NCBI GenBank assembly: GCA_951217055.1
Contig: OX578279.1
Coordinates: 29,414,173-29,478,172, forward strand
Reading direction: 5' to 3'
DNA length: 64,000 bases
Source of the DNA: Gerris lacustris
Taxonomy: Eukaryota > Arthropoda > Insecta > Hemiptera > Gerridae
The notes beneath the pieces are model-generated. The model was not told the origin of the DNA. It made no database searches and worked only from the letters and a program-made list of their open reading frames with translations. A program made the position numbers and the translations under genes. Positions 37,245 through 49,089 of this stretch are shown piece by piece (positions within the stretch are counted from its first letter, which is position 1; each line of letters opens with the position of its first letter).

Positions 37245-37634
37245 AAATTTAGCAACATGGCAGCTCAGCCCGTTGAAATTTATCTGAGACTATCTGAGGG
37301 CTTCTTTTGACAAACCATCCAAATTTCATAAAACTTTGATGAGTCCTTTTGAAAGAATGGGCGCAAAAGGTTGAAACTTATACGGGACCAACAATGGGGT
37401 AATTGTGACCTAACACTTAAATTTGATTAAAATCGGACATCGAACGAGTAGTTTTTATGATATGTTGGTTCGCAAAAATTGAGCTACAGACAGACTGACA
37501 GATAGATATGGAACCAAAATTGTTCCCTGATGTCTGTAATGAATTACTGTCTTGGAATTTTTAAAATCCGAGACAAAACAATTTCTTTCTTCAGTCGATC
37601 ACATAGCTTCCGTTACCTTCAGTAAACTCGAAAG
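37245..37634 (-). mobile_element. Hairpin-ended repeat, inverse partial copy
   Basis: Ends at the right with GCTTCCGTTACCTTCAGTAA and CTCGAAAG, the complement of the family's hairpin. It contains GGGACCAACAATGGGGTAA and CAGACAGACTGACAG. It lies only 16 bp from the previous copy, tail to tail. Confidence 0.75.
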
Positions 37635-38727
37635 ACATATTTCTTATGCTATAAATTCATAAACAAAATGCTGAAATCTAAATAGAAATACATATACTTT
37701 AAGTCTTAATAGATAAATCTTAAGTCCTAAAACAAAAGCAATAATACGATTTACCTCTTAAAAAAGTAGGTAATTGAAATTAATAGAAAAGGATCTAACT
37801 AAAATAATTTGATCTTAAACCTTTGAAAAAAAAATCAGAAATTTTTAATAGATTGAAGAAAGTAAGAAATATTCTATGTGTTTAAATTGCTCCACAAAGC
37901 TAGCTGTCATTATTGATTTGATTGCATTGTACTCTTTTGCAGACACGTATATTATAAAACTTTGACGTCAGCAATAAAATTACACATATATGGAATACAT
38001 TTTTGAAAAGAAAGAGTTACAATTGAATATTTTTAGAGTAGATACATTTACCAAAACTTTTGCATTCTGATTTAGATACCTAACACGTCTTTACAGGAGG
38101 AAAAAATCCTAAAATTTTAACTCCAAAATTAATTTAATTGAAGAGATCACACGTTTCAAATCACGTAGAAACAGAAGCAATTAAAATCTTGTTAAAAAAT
38201 TTAATTGCATGTATTGTATTATAATATTTTTGTTTTAAATTACTCTTAAGAAAGCATTGTCTGCTAACTCTTTTATTTCTCCTTTTTATTCTGTCTCAAG
38301 TGGCTTTTGAAATGTCAAGGGTCTGGAAAGATACTTGACCCACACCCCTCATCTTCATATTATTTTATTTGCTCTTAATACCATACATACTTATAATTGT
38401 AAAATACATACACAAATGCGTAAAGAATTTAAAATGAATTCAATTAGTGAAGTTAGGAATGGGCGTAGAAGAAAAAAACTGCACTTTTAAATGGTCAATG
38501 AGGAAATATTGTCTGCTAAATATTGAACAAGCTATTAAGATGTAAAGAGAGTTCTATTTACCTTGACCGCCTTAATTATATTAACTTTTCAACGTTAGTT
38601 CTTTTGTTAAATTTGTGACTTACAAGTTAATAAGTTCTTTACAACCACAAACACAAAAAGTTAAATCGAGTCCTAAAACAAAAAAAAAATAAACATACTT
38701 TTATCCAAAGCTCTATAAATACATATT

Positions 38728-39316
38728 GCTTCCGAGCTTACCGAAGTTAACGGAAGCATTGTGTTAACTTTTGAGAACGAAAAACTTTTATACCTCCAAT
38801 TTTAAAAATTTCAAGACAGAAATCCGTTTCAGACATCAGGGAACAGTTTTGGTCTCGTGTCTGTCTGTCTGTCGGTCTGTGTGTCCGCGAATTATGAAAC
38901 GTGCGACGATAACTTGAGTAAATGTCGACCGATTTTGATGAAATTTGGTAGAAATGTTCATTTTACCAATGCCCAGGACGAGTTCGTTGGACAACGTTAT
39001 CCGTCCAAGAGTTCACGAGCAACGCTTGCGTAAACGTGAACATCAAATTTAAAATTGGAATTTTAGGTCGGGGAAAAAATTAAACTTCATCTATTTAATG
39101 AGATAAACATTTTTTTCAAATGAAATTTTTTAGTAAAACCAACAGCGACACCTGTATGAAGTGTTAAAGATCGCTAAAACTATTTAATGGTTTTTACACA
39201 ATAAACAATATAACAATAAAGTAATATAACGTTAATTTTAATGTTAATCTAACAATAAAGTACATAATAGGATGCGAGGAAGCTATGGGCCACACTAATT
39301 GGCAGTCTATTTTTAT
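38728..39316 (+). mobile_element. Hairpin-ended repeat, full-length-like copy (~590 bp)
   Basis: Runs from GCTTCCGAGCTTACCGAAGT through the CAGAAATCCGTTTCAGACAT block, a GTCTGTCTGTCTGTC run and ACCGATTTTGATGAAATTTG to the end GGATGCGAGGAAGCTATGGG ... TTGGCAGTCTATTTTT. No left inverted repeat is found upstream of this copy. Confidence 0.75.
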
Positions 39317-39493
39317 ATTTAGGTATAAATATACGTATACATATTACATATACTTACTTATACATAAGCAAACTCTATTTAGTTTCGCAATTTAATGCTT
39401 ATGAGCCTTGGGCGGTAAAAAATGAAATACATCGTCCCAATGTTATTATTAAATCCTTGTAATTAAATTATTTTACTAATATGTAACTTACTT

Positions 39494-40014
39494 ATCCCCA
39501 ACAAAAACCTAACCGTGAAAAATGGCCACGTTCCAGACCCCCTCCCAAAAAAGTTTGCCGATAAAAGTAGTGATATCTACATTAGGCCAAGTCTTCTCTT
39601 TCTTAAATCCTTAACCCCACTCCACTCCTACTTTCAGGAGCACATTGCTCTTTTATTTTTATAGCTTAACACTTTCTGAATAAGGCATAAAAAATACTCG
39701 GCCGCAATGTAGATATCACTACTTTGACAGGCTATTTTTTTGGGAGGGAGTCTGGAACTTCTTCTTTTTTTTGAGTTTTCTCCGTCCCATTGCTACTAAC
39801 TCGTACGTGACTGGACATGATACAGATGTTAAATGCTTCATTCAGAAACAGGCCAAGTCTTAAGCAGTAATAATGAAATTTTGAGTGAAGGGAGGTTATG
39901 GACTAAAGAAAGAGCAGACTTGGCCACAATGTAGATATCACTATGATTACTCTGACTTGAACTAACTGGTCTGGAACTTGGTCCTTTTTTCGCGGTCAGG
40001 TTTTCTTTGGGGAT
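39494..40014. mobile_element. Element with inverted ends and internal repeats
   Basis: ATCCCCAACAAAAACCTAAC at the left mirrors GGTTTTCTTTGGGGAT at the right. Inside, GATATCTACATTAGGCCAAG, GGCCGCAATGTAGATATCAC and TTGGCCACAATGTAGATATC are three copies of one segment, the first inverted. Gene-free, about 521 bp. Confidence 0.6.
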
Positions 40015-41404
40015 ATCATTCCTTTTTGCTGGTTTGAACATAGCGAGTGTCGTTTTGGTTTTTTCGATGCACTAATGGGAGCTAGGCCACTGTATTTTAC
40101 CTATATATATACATTATACCCTCGAAGAATAACACGGGTATAGAATGTTATCCATGTATAATATTATTATTACGACATAAATCGGTGCAAAAGTGCATGT
40201 CCCAATTTGTTTAGAAATAAACACATGACAGCCCTTAAGTACAAACTGAGGTCTTTCAACTGATATGCAACACAATAACAAATTTTAAAAAGTGGTCACG
40301 TGATACGACACTCAAAAAAAGTTTACTTTTATGTTCTCAGTAATTGGACGTAAGTTGTAAAATAATAAATACTCGATTTAAAGAGCATTTGTGTCAGATT
40401 TGAGGTCTCCAATCAGAAATAAAATCGGTCTATTAATAATTGCGGACGCTACGATAGCTTTAAGTCAAAATTAAAAAAATATTAATCAAATCTAGCTCCA
40501 ACTAGATGGTTGGATGGAGTTTCGAAAAAAGTCATCAAATCAAACTTGCAGTCAATCAAACTCTTTCAAAAACAATAGCAGTATTAGCTATCAGTTTTTC
40601 GATAGGACTTTTTCGATAGGACCGTTAATTCACAAAAAAAAATTAAGCGTTCGCAAAAAATAAAATTGGCGGACGCAATTTTTGGGGGATAAAATGAAAC
40701 ATTTCAACTCTTTAGAATTTTTCCGTTAGTTACACGGGATAGCTACTGTGCCAAATTTTAAGTGGCTAGCTATTCTGGAAGATAATTACATAATTTTGAT
40801 GATGAGTCAGTATCAGAAATGTAAACTTTGAAACTCTCACCTTTTGAAAAGGCTTGGTATTAAGAGCTCACTTGTTTACATTGTCCTAAGCTACTTATAC
40901 GCTTAACTTTTGATTCAAATAGGAAATGCTCATCTTAAGAGGGAGCAGAGATATGAGGGACAGAAAAACCGGGTGAATTGGTTCTGCATGCATACTGGAA
41001 CTGGGCCTGGCGCACTGCCTTGAGCTTAGATTTAAGTAATTAAGCAAGTATGAAAAAAATTTAACTCGTTTTTTACAATTTATTAAAGATAAATAAAGCG
41101 CTAAAGTATACACTTTCAGTACACACAAAGAGCCCGTAAGCAATTTCAATTTACCAAATCGGACAAGTGCGTTAACCATAATTGACCCAGCCGTTCTATA
41201 ACTTCTGAACTGTTGATATATAAACAAACACCATTAAATGCATTTTTATTGTCAAAATGCAATTAAAATACTCAGAAATCTGTAGATAAAACAGTTCCAA
41301 AAATAATATAATATATAGAATTTCTGGGGGGGGGGGGGCATATATTCATGTAACTTATGAAAAATGATATTTTTATTTTTAGACATTATAATACATGTAA
41401 TTTT

Positions 41405-42245
41405 GCTTCCGAGCTCACCGAAGGTAACGGAAGCATTGTGTTCACTTTTGAGGACGAAACAATTTTATGTTTCCGCTTTTAAAAATACCATAACAGAAAT
41501 CCGTTTCAGACATCAGGAAACCCTTATGGTCTCGTGTCTCTCTGTGTGTCCTCGAACCCTTCTGTGTGTTTGAAACGTGTGACGATAACTTGAGTGAAAG
41601 TAGACCGATTTTGATGAAATTTGGTAGAAATGTTCACTCTACCAATGCCCAGGACGAGTTCGTTGGACTACGTTATCCGCCCAAGCGTTCGCGCGCAACG
41701 CTCGCGTAAACGTGAACTTTTAAAATTGGAATTTTAAGTTGGGGGAAAAAACTTCATCTATTCAATGATATAATCATTTTTTTTTCAAATACAATTTCTT
41801 AGTAAAACCAACAGCGACACCGCTATGAAAGTGTTAAAGATCGCTAAAACTAATAATAGTTTTTATTATAGAGAGAACGCGGGGAGGGAGATAGACGAGG
41901 GGAATAGGAGATGGCTTGGTTCCCCCACCTCTCTATTTGACCTACCTCTTCAATAGCACAGCGAGCCTAGGGACCTCGAGACCAGGCGACCAGGCTTCAT
42001 TCGCTATCTTTACACGGTTGTATTCACTTCTGTGCACACGTTATCGAACAGCTCTTAAACTAACCTACTCTCACTTCTAATTTTGCTTTACGAATTTGAA
42101 CACTTTGAATATTGCCTCTGCTGCTATATTTATTTTACATACCCTCGTAAACATTATTTAAAATAATGTTGATATAATATAACAATAAAGTACATGGTAG
42201 GATGCGAGGAAGCTATGTGCCACACTAATTGGCAGTCTATTTTTT
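41405..42245 (+). mobile_element. Hairpin-ended repeat with an internal insertion
   Basis: Colinear with the 38728 copy on both sides, but about 290 bp are inserted after the TTTTTATTATA near 41867. The insert (about 41868-42160, starting GAGAGAACGCGGGGAGGGAG) is GC-richer and is not found elsewhere in the window. The end GGATGCGAGGAAGCTATGTG is intact. Confidence 0.7.
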
Positions 42246-43878
42246 GTTGATTTGTTAAAAAATAGTGGGGGAGGGGGGGGGGGACATGTAAACGCTGTTT
42301 CTAAAATCAAATGGTGCAAAGATGAATTGAAGAAATTCAATTAACATATAACGCATTTCCATAATTAATGGTTAACCCTCTAAACTTACCCTTGTTTTCG
42401 ATGGATGATTTCAAGAAATCTTCCTTTAAAAATTATGGGAAAACCTCAAAAGACTTTCCCATATTTTTCCTGTGGTTGGGTTATTGTTATTACACATAAC
42501 AACTGCAAAGTTTCAATTATTTGCATCGGGTACTTTTGGAAAAACAGGTGCATTAACAACCTACAAACAGACAGAAAAATGCAGAAAATTATGAGGATCG
42601 CCGGTTTTGCCTATATACCCTAAAAAACTGAGGTGAAGAAATAAGTAGAAATTAAGAATAAATTTGATTAACAAAAGAATGATTAAAAGAACAAAATAAT
42701 ATATTTTATCTAATTTTCTAGATATATTTCTTTATGTTCTTTTACATTCTTTTTTATGCCCTTTAGATTAACCTCATGTGAACTATTACTAAAATAGTAA
42801 TGAAGATGCGTCTGGAGGCCATCGAAAATAATTACTTTATATTATAAAATTTGTTAACGAGAAAGAATTTACAATAATAGTTCCTAGAGCTTTTTTGGGG
42901 TCCTTGAGCCTGCCAAATGAAGTTGGTTTGTAAGGTCTTGCTAAATTCAATAAAAATACGTTTAATGATATTATAACGCCAGTATGATATTAATATGATA
43001 TTATTATGATATAATATAAACCCAGGTTCCCTGTGAGATTCTGTTATATATGATATTTTTACATTATATAAAATATATTTTATATGATATAAGTTATGAT
43101 TCACTATTTTTTTCTGTTTATTCAACCTCCTGCTCAACACATTATTAGGTTATAAACCAATGAAACCTATTAAATATGCTTTTCCTGCAAAAAAAACTCA
43201 AGGAATCTTATATCCCTTGTAAAAAGGTTTCCCAGAATTGTTTTGGAAGATCCTTCACTGCAATATCCATCTTCAATCTGTTCTAACGTCTACTCACACC
43301 ACCTAATAAGTATATTTGACTTTACGAAGTTTTTTGATTTATCCTAAAACTTCTGGGAAGCAAAAATTGATTTAAATCAACACATTGGATTTTAACAAAT
43401 CACAATAATTTAAAATCCCAAATATAATTTCTTTATAATATGTATCTAAAACTCAATGTGACAAACACATAAATCTAGAACAAAGAGACAAAAAATAGTT
43501 TAGCAATATTAAGTTCTCTATCATTGCTTAAGACAAGATTAAGAAGAAGAAACTTAAATTATTTAAGATATTTTGTCAAATGTAAAAAAAATATATATAT
43601 ATAAAGAATTGAATAAAAAATTAAATGTTTTCAGTACATCTTTGGACCAAACTAAAAATAATTATCTTAATTAGAAATTGTCTGCAAATTAAAACTGATT
43701 GAGACATTTGAACAGCTTAACACTTGAACAGAAAATGGTACTTGAAAAGCAATTATTTTTAAATTGTCACTTGACTTTCATATCCCTCTTTGAAAAAGGA
43801 AACGTTTTAATTTTTTTTGCATTGTCTATTTAAGATAAAAAACAAAGAAAAATGATATTTATCTCACCAAATTTTGGG

Positions 43879-43886
43879 TATATAAA
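43879..43886 (+). promoter_or_regulatory. TATA box of the secreted cysteine-rich protein gene
   Basis: TATATAAA lies about 30 bp upstream of a plausible initiator (TTCAGAG near 43908-43914) and about 110 bp upstream of the ATG at 43992. This predicts a short spliced leader of about 80 nt. Confidence 0.65.
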
Positions 43887-43991
43887 GAGAAGCGTAAAGC
43901 TAAATCTTCAGAGCAGAGGCAGCTTTGAGCTATCAGCAAGACTCAGAACTCTAATCTCACGATACTACCAACTCCACCTATCTTATCAACA

Positions 43992-46030
43992 ATGAAGTGA
44001 GTAAAGAATATAAATTAACTATTTATTAAAAATTAAAAGTTAAAACTTAAACTAACTTAATAAGAAGAAGAATATTTATATAGATATATGTATATCACAA
44101 GATATTGAATCTAATAGAATCTTTGAACTACTTAATAATAAAAGTTAATGCATAATTTCCAAATTTTATAATTTCTCTTACATCCTAAGCTTGGTGCTCT
44201 CATAATAATTTTATAAAATGCTTTAAATTGTTAATGAGTTCTCTGACAGAGAAAGTCAACAAAATTGTTGTAACAAACTAGATACACCAATAATTACAAT
44301 GATGGTACTCTAAATATTTAATTTACTTTATGACTATTTCATCTTATTTTTCAAATAAGTACATATCTAAAGAAAACGACTAAGGGCTATGATAAGGAAA
44401 CTTTTTAGACTTTGAAAACCCCCTCTTTGATTCCACATTTTATTCATTTCCTCTTTGATTTTGTAAGTCAACAAGACTTTTGTACAAAACAAAATCTACC
44501 AATTACAAATAAACAATAAAGTTAATATCTCAATACTAACAAGTAATTTTGTTACTTTGCTTGTATTTTAGTTTAATAATATGTTGAGGTTGTAAATGAA
44601 CTTTGCAGTTTGGCACCCTAGAATAAAACAAATAAAAATAAAAATTACACCAATTTCTATACGACAATAATGGGTAAATAAACAATAATAATGTTTCTGT
44701 GTTGCAGTTCCTCTTTGATCGTAGTATTGGCTGTCGTTCTTGTGGCTTCCTGCCATGGGTTCGTATGCCCTAATGACGCCTGCAAGGACGCTGATTGTTC
44801 CTCTGCACCTACCAAGGAATCATGCAAGGGTACTCTCATCCCTAATGGATCATTCTGTGGATGCTGCGATACCTGTGTAGACTACATCAGTAAGTTTTAC
44901 AATTTTAAACTAATTTATTATCTTTAGTAAGATTTCCTTAAAAAAAAGTAAATAAATGTTAAATTATAGAATAGAGTAATATATAAAATGTATACTAAAC
45001 CCCCCATACAGAAATGTATTGTGTTTGTTATTAACAACTCCTAAAATAGTTGAATATGTTTTCATAACACTGAATTGTAACAATATTCATAAATAATGTA
45101 GGAAAAGGTACACTTGTAGGAAAATTTGTATATTGATTCTTGAAATCTAAAAATATTATTAACTTTAAATGAACAAATGAATATTGTGGTTTTAAATAAA
45201 AAATATAAATACATATTTATAAAAAATAATTATAACTTACAAAAGCCAGCTCTTAATCCCAATAATTATTTTGAGAGCAAGCAAATAGGGACAACAAATG
45301 AAAGAAAAGAAAATCTAAGTGGGAGTTGAAACATAATATTTTTAACTGTGATTCGATAAGGATTCATACAATCAAGTTACATTTGGATGTATCTTTCTTT
45401 ATTCCTTGTAAAATGTGAATATCTATTTTATCTTAATATTTAAAAACAAATATGTTGCAAAAAAAACTGCAACACTTTTATTTTTTTTAAATAGAAGAAA
45501 ACTAAAAACACATATAATTGTGTAGACAAAAAGTTGTGTATTATACTAATATTCTCGAATATAACCCACTAGCTACAATAATAGTCCTGTTGCTTGCTTT
45601 CATCAAAAGTATTTTATTTCCTTATGCATTTACCAAACAACTTTTTCTTCTAAATTAAAATAATTATTTACTATTTTTAATACTTATTTGTTAGTTAGAT
45701 CCTATACAACCAGTTTTCATACTTATCTTAGTTGGTTTTAAAATTAAATTCCAAATTTTTTTTTAAAAAAAACTAAACAAAGTTTTAACATCACAACCTA
45801 AATTTGAAATTGTTAAAAACTATAAAATACTTATAGCTCTTACATTTCTTCTTCATATTTATATAAATCTAAATCCATTATTAACTTTTACAGCGCTGGG
45901 AGGCAAGTGCACCGTAATGGAAGAAATGGGCAATGGTCTCCTTATGAGGGGTATTTGCGCTCCAGGGCTTGTATGCCACAAGAACGTCTGCAAGGAGGTT
46001 GATGTACCACCAATGCTGAACCTGAACTAA
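43992..46030 (+). CDS. Secreted 12-cysteine protein, fungal-protease-inhibitor-1-like (complete, 3 exons)
   Basis: The coding exons are 43992-43996 (only ATGAA), 44708-44889 and 45894-46030. They total 324 nt, or 107 residues plus stop, with GT-AG joins. The N-terminus (MNSSLIVVLAVVLVASCHG) is a clear signal peptide. The mature part has 12 cysteines, including a C-G-C-C-x2-C cluster, and ends CHKNVCKEVDVPPMLNLN. The spacing and the SFCGCC / GLVC..NVC pattern resemble insect small secreted inhibitors of the 'fungal protease inhibitor-1' group, proposed to act in haemolymph or cuticle against microbial proteases. Inhibitory activity is inference; another small secreted cysteine-rich role is possible. 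TATA box and poly(A) signal are both present. Confidence 0.82.
44708..44889 (+). CDS. Cysteine-rich protein exon 2 (signal peptide and first cysteine block)
   Basis: The acceptor GTTGCAG ends at 44707. The exon carries nearly the whole signal peptide and eight of the twelve cysteines, ending DTCVDYI plus one base. The donor GTAAGT follows at 44890. A frame-open run-on past the donor is intronic. Confidence 0.82.
45894..46030 (+). CDS. Cysteine-rich protein exon 3 (C-terminal cysteine block)
   Basis: The acceptor TTTTACAG ends at 45893. The exon encodes LGGKCTVMEEMGNGLLMRG, then ICAPGLVCHKNVCKEV, with the last four cysteines, and stops with TAA at 46028-46030. It has no internal stop and is clearly less AT-rich than its flanks. 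Confidence 0.8.
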
Positions 46031-46305
46031 GTGAGATTTGACAACATCGAAGAATATAATATTATTAATATAATTTGATCTAATATTAATTAATATGCTA
46101 GAGTAACTGCTGAATTATTTTTCTGAGAGAATTTTTTAACTTTTTATAAAAGCTTATAATACAATCATAAGCAATATTATATAAACAGGTCAAACAATAC
46201 TAAAAAGTGAAATTGTTCTCAAAATAAGCTCAATATTTTTACTCTTAGAAAATTATATAAAATTTCTAAAAGCTAGCTTCTGATTCTCGCAAGTAAATTC
46301 AAATC

Positions 46306-46311
46306 AATAAA
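46306..46311 (+). terminator. Poly(A) signal of the cysteine-rich protein gene
   Basis: A canonical AATAAA lies 276 bp past the stop codon, followed by a T-rich stretch. Confidence 0.55.
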
Positions 46312-48847
46312 TGTATTTTTACAACAATATTCTCAACTGATTCATTTATATTCTGCAATATTTTTCATCATACTGTACAATTCTGTATGCTTGCGATCAA
46401 TTTTACTTCAATTATAACATAAAAGACTGTACTCATACAACAAAAAAATAAAAAAATACAAGTTTATTGAACTGATATATTATTAATGTTTACTTTATTA
46501 TTAACCTAATAATTACCCCTAATATTTCTCCATGGCTTAAGCTGATTTACCAGCAGGTAAATCAATATAATGTAATTAATGTATAAGTACATTAGTATAT
46601 ATGTATGCACGATTTGGTAATAATGGATCTTTCCAACAATCTAACTAATCTCTAATGAGTAAATGATAAATAATTATTTTCAATTAATAATAAATGAAAA
46701 TAATAATAATGAAAATGATATAATATTTATAATTAGAAGTATTAAACGAAAAGAGGTAAAATGTTAGATATAAACTAAAATTATCTTATTACTGACCATC
46801 CATAAACAATATTACATTTCAATTGGATGAACTTTGTAAAGTCATGTGCAATCAAGAAGGTTAGAAAAAGGGATAGGGAAAAAGGCAGGCACCTAAACCA
46901 TCCTAAGAAAAGTCAAAAATATTCAACATTCATTTTTCAAGGGTCTTACAGTTAGTACCTTTATATTCAAATCTTGATCTTACCCTTACCAATAAATTCA
47001 TATCAACAGATATTTATGATTGTACGACTAGGTACACATTGTTATTTTTTTAGTAATTGTTTATAGAGTTTTTATGAGAGTAAGAGGATAATAATTATGA
47101 TAATAATTTAAGTCAAGTTTTCTTAATTAATTAATCAAAAATAATACTAAAATCACAGGAATCAACAATGGAATTATAAACTTAAGTATAATTAGAACCT
47201 TATGGGAAGCCTAAGGTTCTACCTATTGCGAGAGGTTATAAGTTTAAAAATTTAACACCCTCAATCAACTAACTCACTACATCATATTACATAATCTTTG
47301 TTACACTAAATTCAAACTATTTATTACATCAAGATATGGTATAATTATTACCATAGAATAGATGAGCAGTGGAGTCACTTGATTAGGAATAAAGAAAAAA
47401 ATACCTCCACAGAAAGCAGTGGTGTACCAAGCTGGTGGTAGGGCTGGCCTGTGCCAGGGGCGCCACCCTCTGAGAGGGCGCAAATTTCTTGAAATAATAA
47501 TCCTTAACCCACACAACCCCCGTTAGGGGCAAAACTAGAAGGCACAAGGCCTTTTTTTGAACCACTAGTCACCATTATCAGTGGCAGTCACGTCAAGAAG
47601 AAATGATGCCAGATTTAAACTTTTGTCCCAACTCCACTGATTTTCTATTAATACTCATTATCACCGGCACTGAATATATAATATGTCTGCTAGTGGTTAG
47701 GGGTTAATAGCTGACTTTACAAAACAAAGCTACTTCTAGTGGAGATACATTACTATTTTTTCTTAATAATTATAACCATATTAATCTTCAACAATAATTA
47801 CCATTTCTATCCAACCTAATTCAAGATCCTTAGACACATTACATACGTCTTCAAAAAAACCTATTTATAAATTAAACATTTAAATTAAAAATAATTTACC
47901 AGACTTAACACTCTAAAGGGGGCTACACACCTTACGATTATCTGCAAAGTTTATCAAGTGTGACGTCATGTCTGAGCGATAAACTGAGGTAACTGAGCAG
48001 TTTAGTCCGGTTTTCACTCCGATAAAAAGTCTGTGCATTCGGACCCTCTTTTGCAACAATTTTGTAGATTTTATTAGATAACACTTAAAAGCAAGTGAAG
48101 AAAAAAACTGAAGATAAATCGGACGGTATCCTATACACCTTCAGTTCAGATAATCATACTTATTTCCACACAAATATTTATGACAGATAACTGCGCAGAT
48201 TATCGTAATTCTTCATTAGAAGGCCAGAAAGATTTAGTTAGATTACAGGTAAGTAAGGTTCACATGGGTTGCCTACTGGAGAGCCTAATTGCTTGGTGTT
48301 GCTTCCCAATCCTACTTCATCTCATCTTCCATTATCATGACATATCAGTCATATTTCCTCCACACACATTTTATATTCTGTAATCCATCTAAAACATTCT
48401 CCCAGATGTGGATTTCTTCTTGCCTAACTGTAATTTCTGATAAATGCTTCAAATAGCTTGACTATCATATAACTATCTGTCACCCATTGTTTAATGACTA
48501 TTAAGAAAGAAAACTTCTAGAACCCTTCTTCCTAATATGATTTTTTCTTAAGTACATATCAACTTTCTTTCCAAATTTTATCCTTTGACTTTAAATGCAA
48601 ATTTTCAGAGCTCTGAAACAGACAAACATACAAATATAAAACTGAATGCTACATGCTCTAATTGAAAACAAATAGTAGTTTAACTTTCTAAAACATAAAG
48701 GCAGAAGATTTCATTATTAAAACATAGTTTAAACGCAAAATTAATGAATAAACAGGAAATTATGTTTCAATAAAAATCTTATGTATACATTTTATACTTC
48801 ATGTTGTTCTTTATAATTGTAGCACCATCCAAGTCAGAAATGTCATC
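46312..48847. other. Intergenic with two unassigned GC-richer patches
   Basis: 47417 begins CAGTGGTGTACCAAGCTGGT and continues GCGCCACC, resembling a hAT-type end, but no partner end or target duplication was found. 47920-48000 starts GGGGGCTACACACCTTACGA, also like a transposon end. No genes. Confidence 0.35.
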
Positions 48848-49045
48848 ACTTCTTTAGATTGTTACTTGTTACTCACCTTTTAAAAAAACAGAGGGGAGTA
48901 ACAATCTAAGGAAGGTATTCGGAAGGTTCCTCTTTAGACTGTTACTCCCCTTATAAAAACAGAAGTGTGATATTCCTTTGTCCCAACGCACATTGGACTA
49001 AACATAAACATCTCTTTGTCTTAATAGTTATTTAGTCAAAGTCAT
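48848..49045 (-). repeat. Inverse relative of the 20.2-kb hairpin unit
   Basis: It carries CTTCTTTAGATTGTTACT, GGGAGTAACAATCTAAGGAA, ACAGAAGTGTGATATTCC and TAGTTATTTAGTCAAAGTCA in the reverse order of the 20.2-kb units. This shows a dispersed element, not a local duplication only. Confidence 0.7.
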
Positions 49046-49089
49046 TTATATTCTAATAAAACACAGGAGAGAAACAATCTAAAGAAATA

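Noticed and set aside
47301..47565. Overlapping - strand frames near 47.4 kb
   Set aside because: They lie over a transposon-end-like GC-rich patch; no homology.
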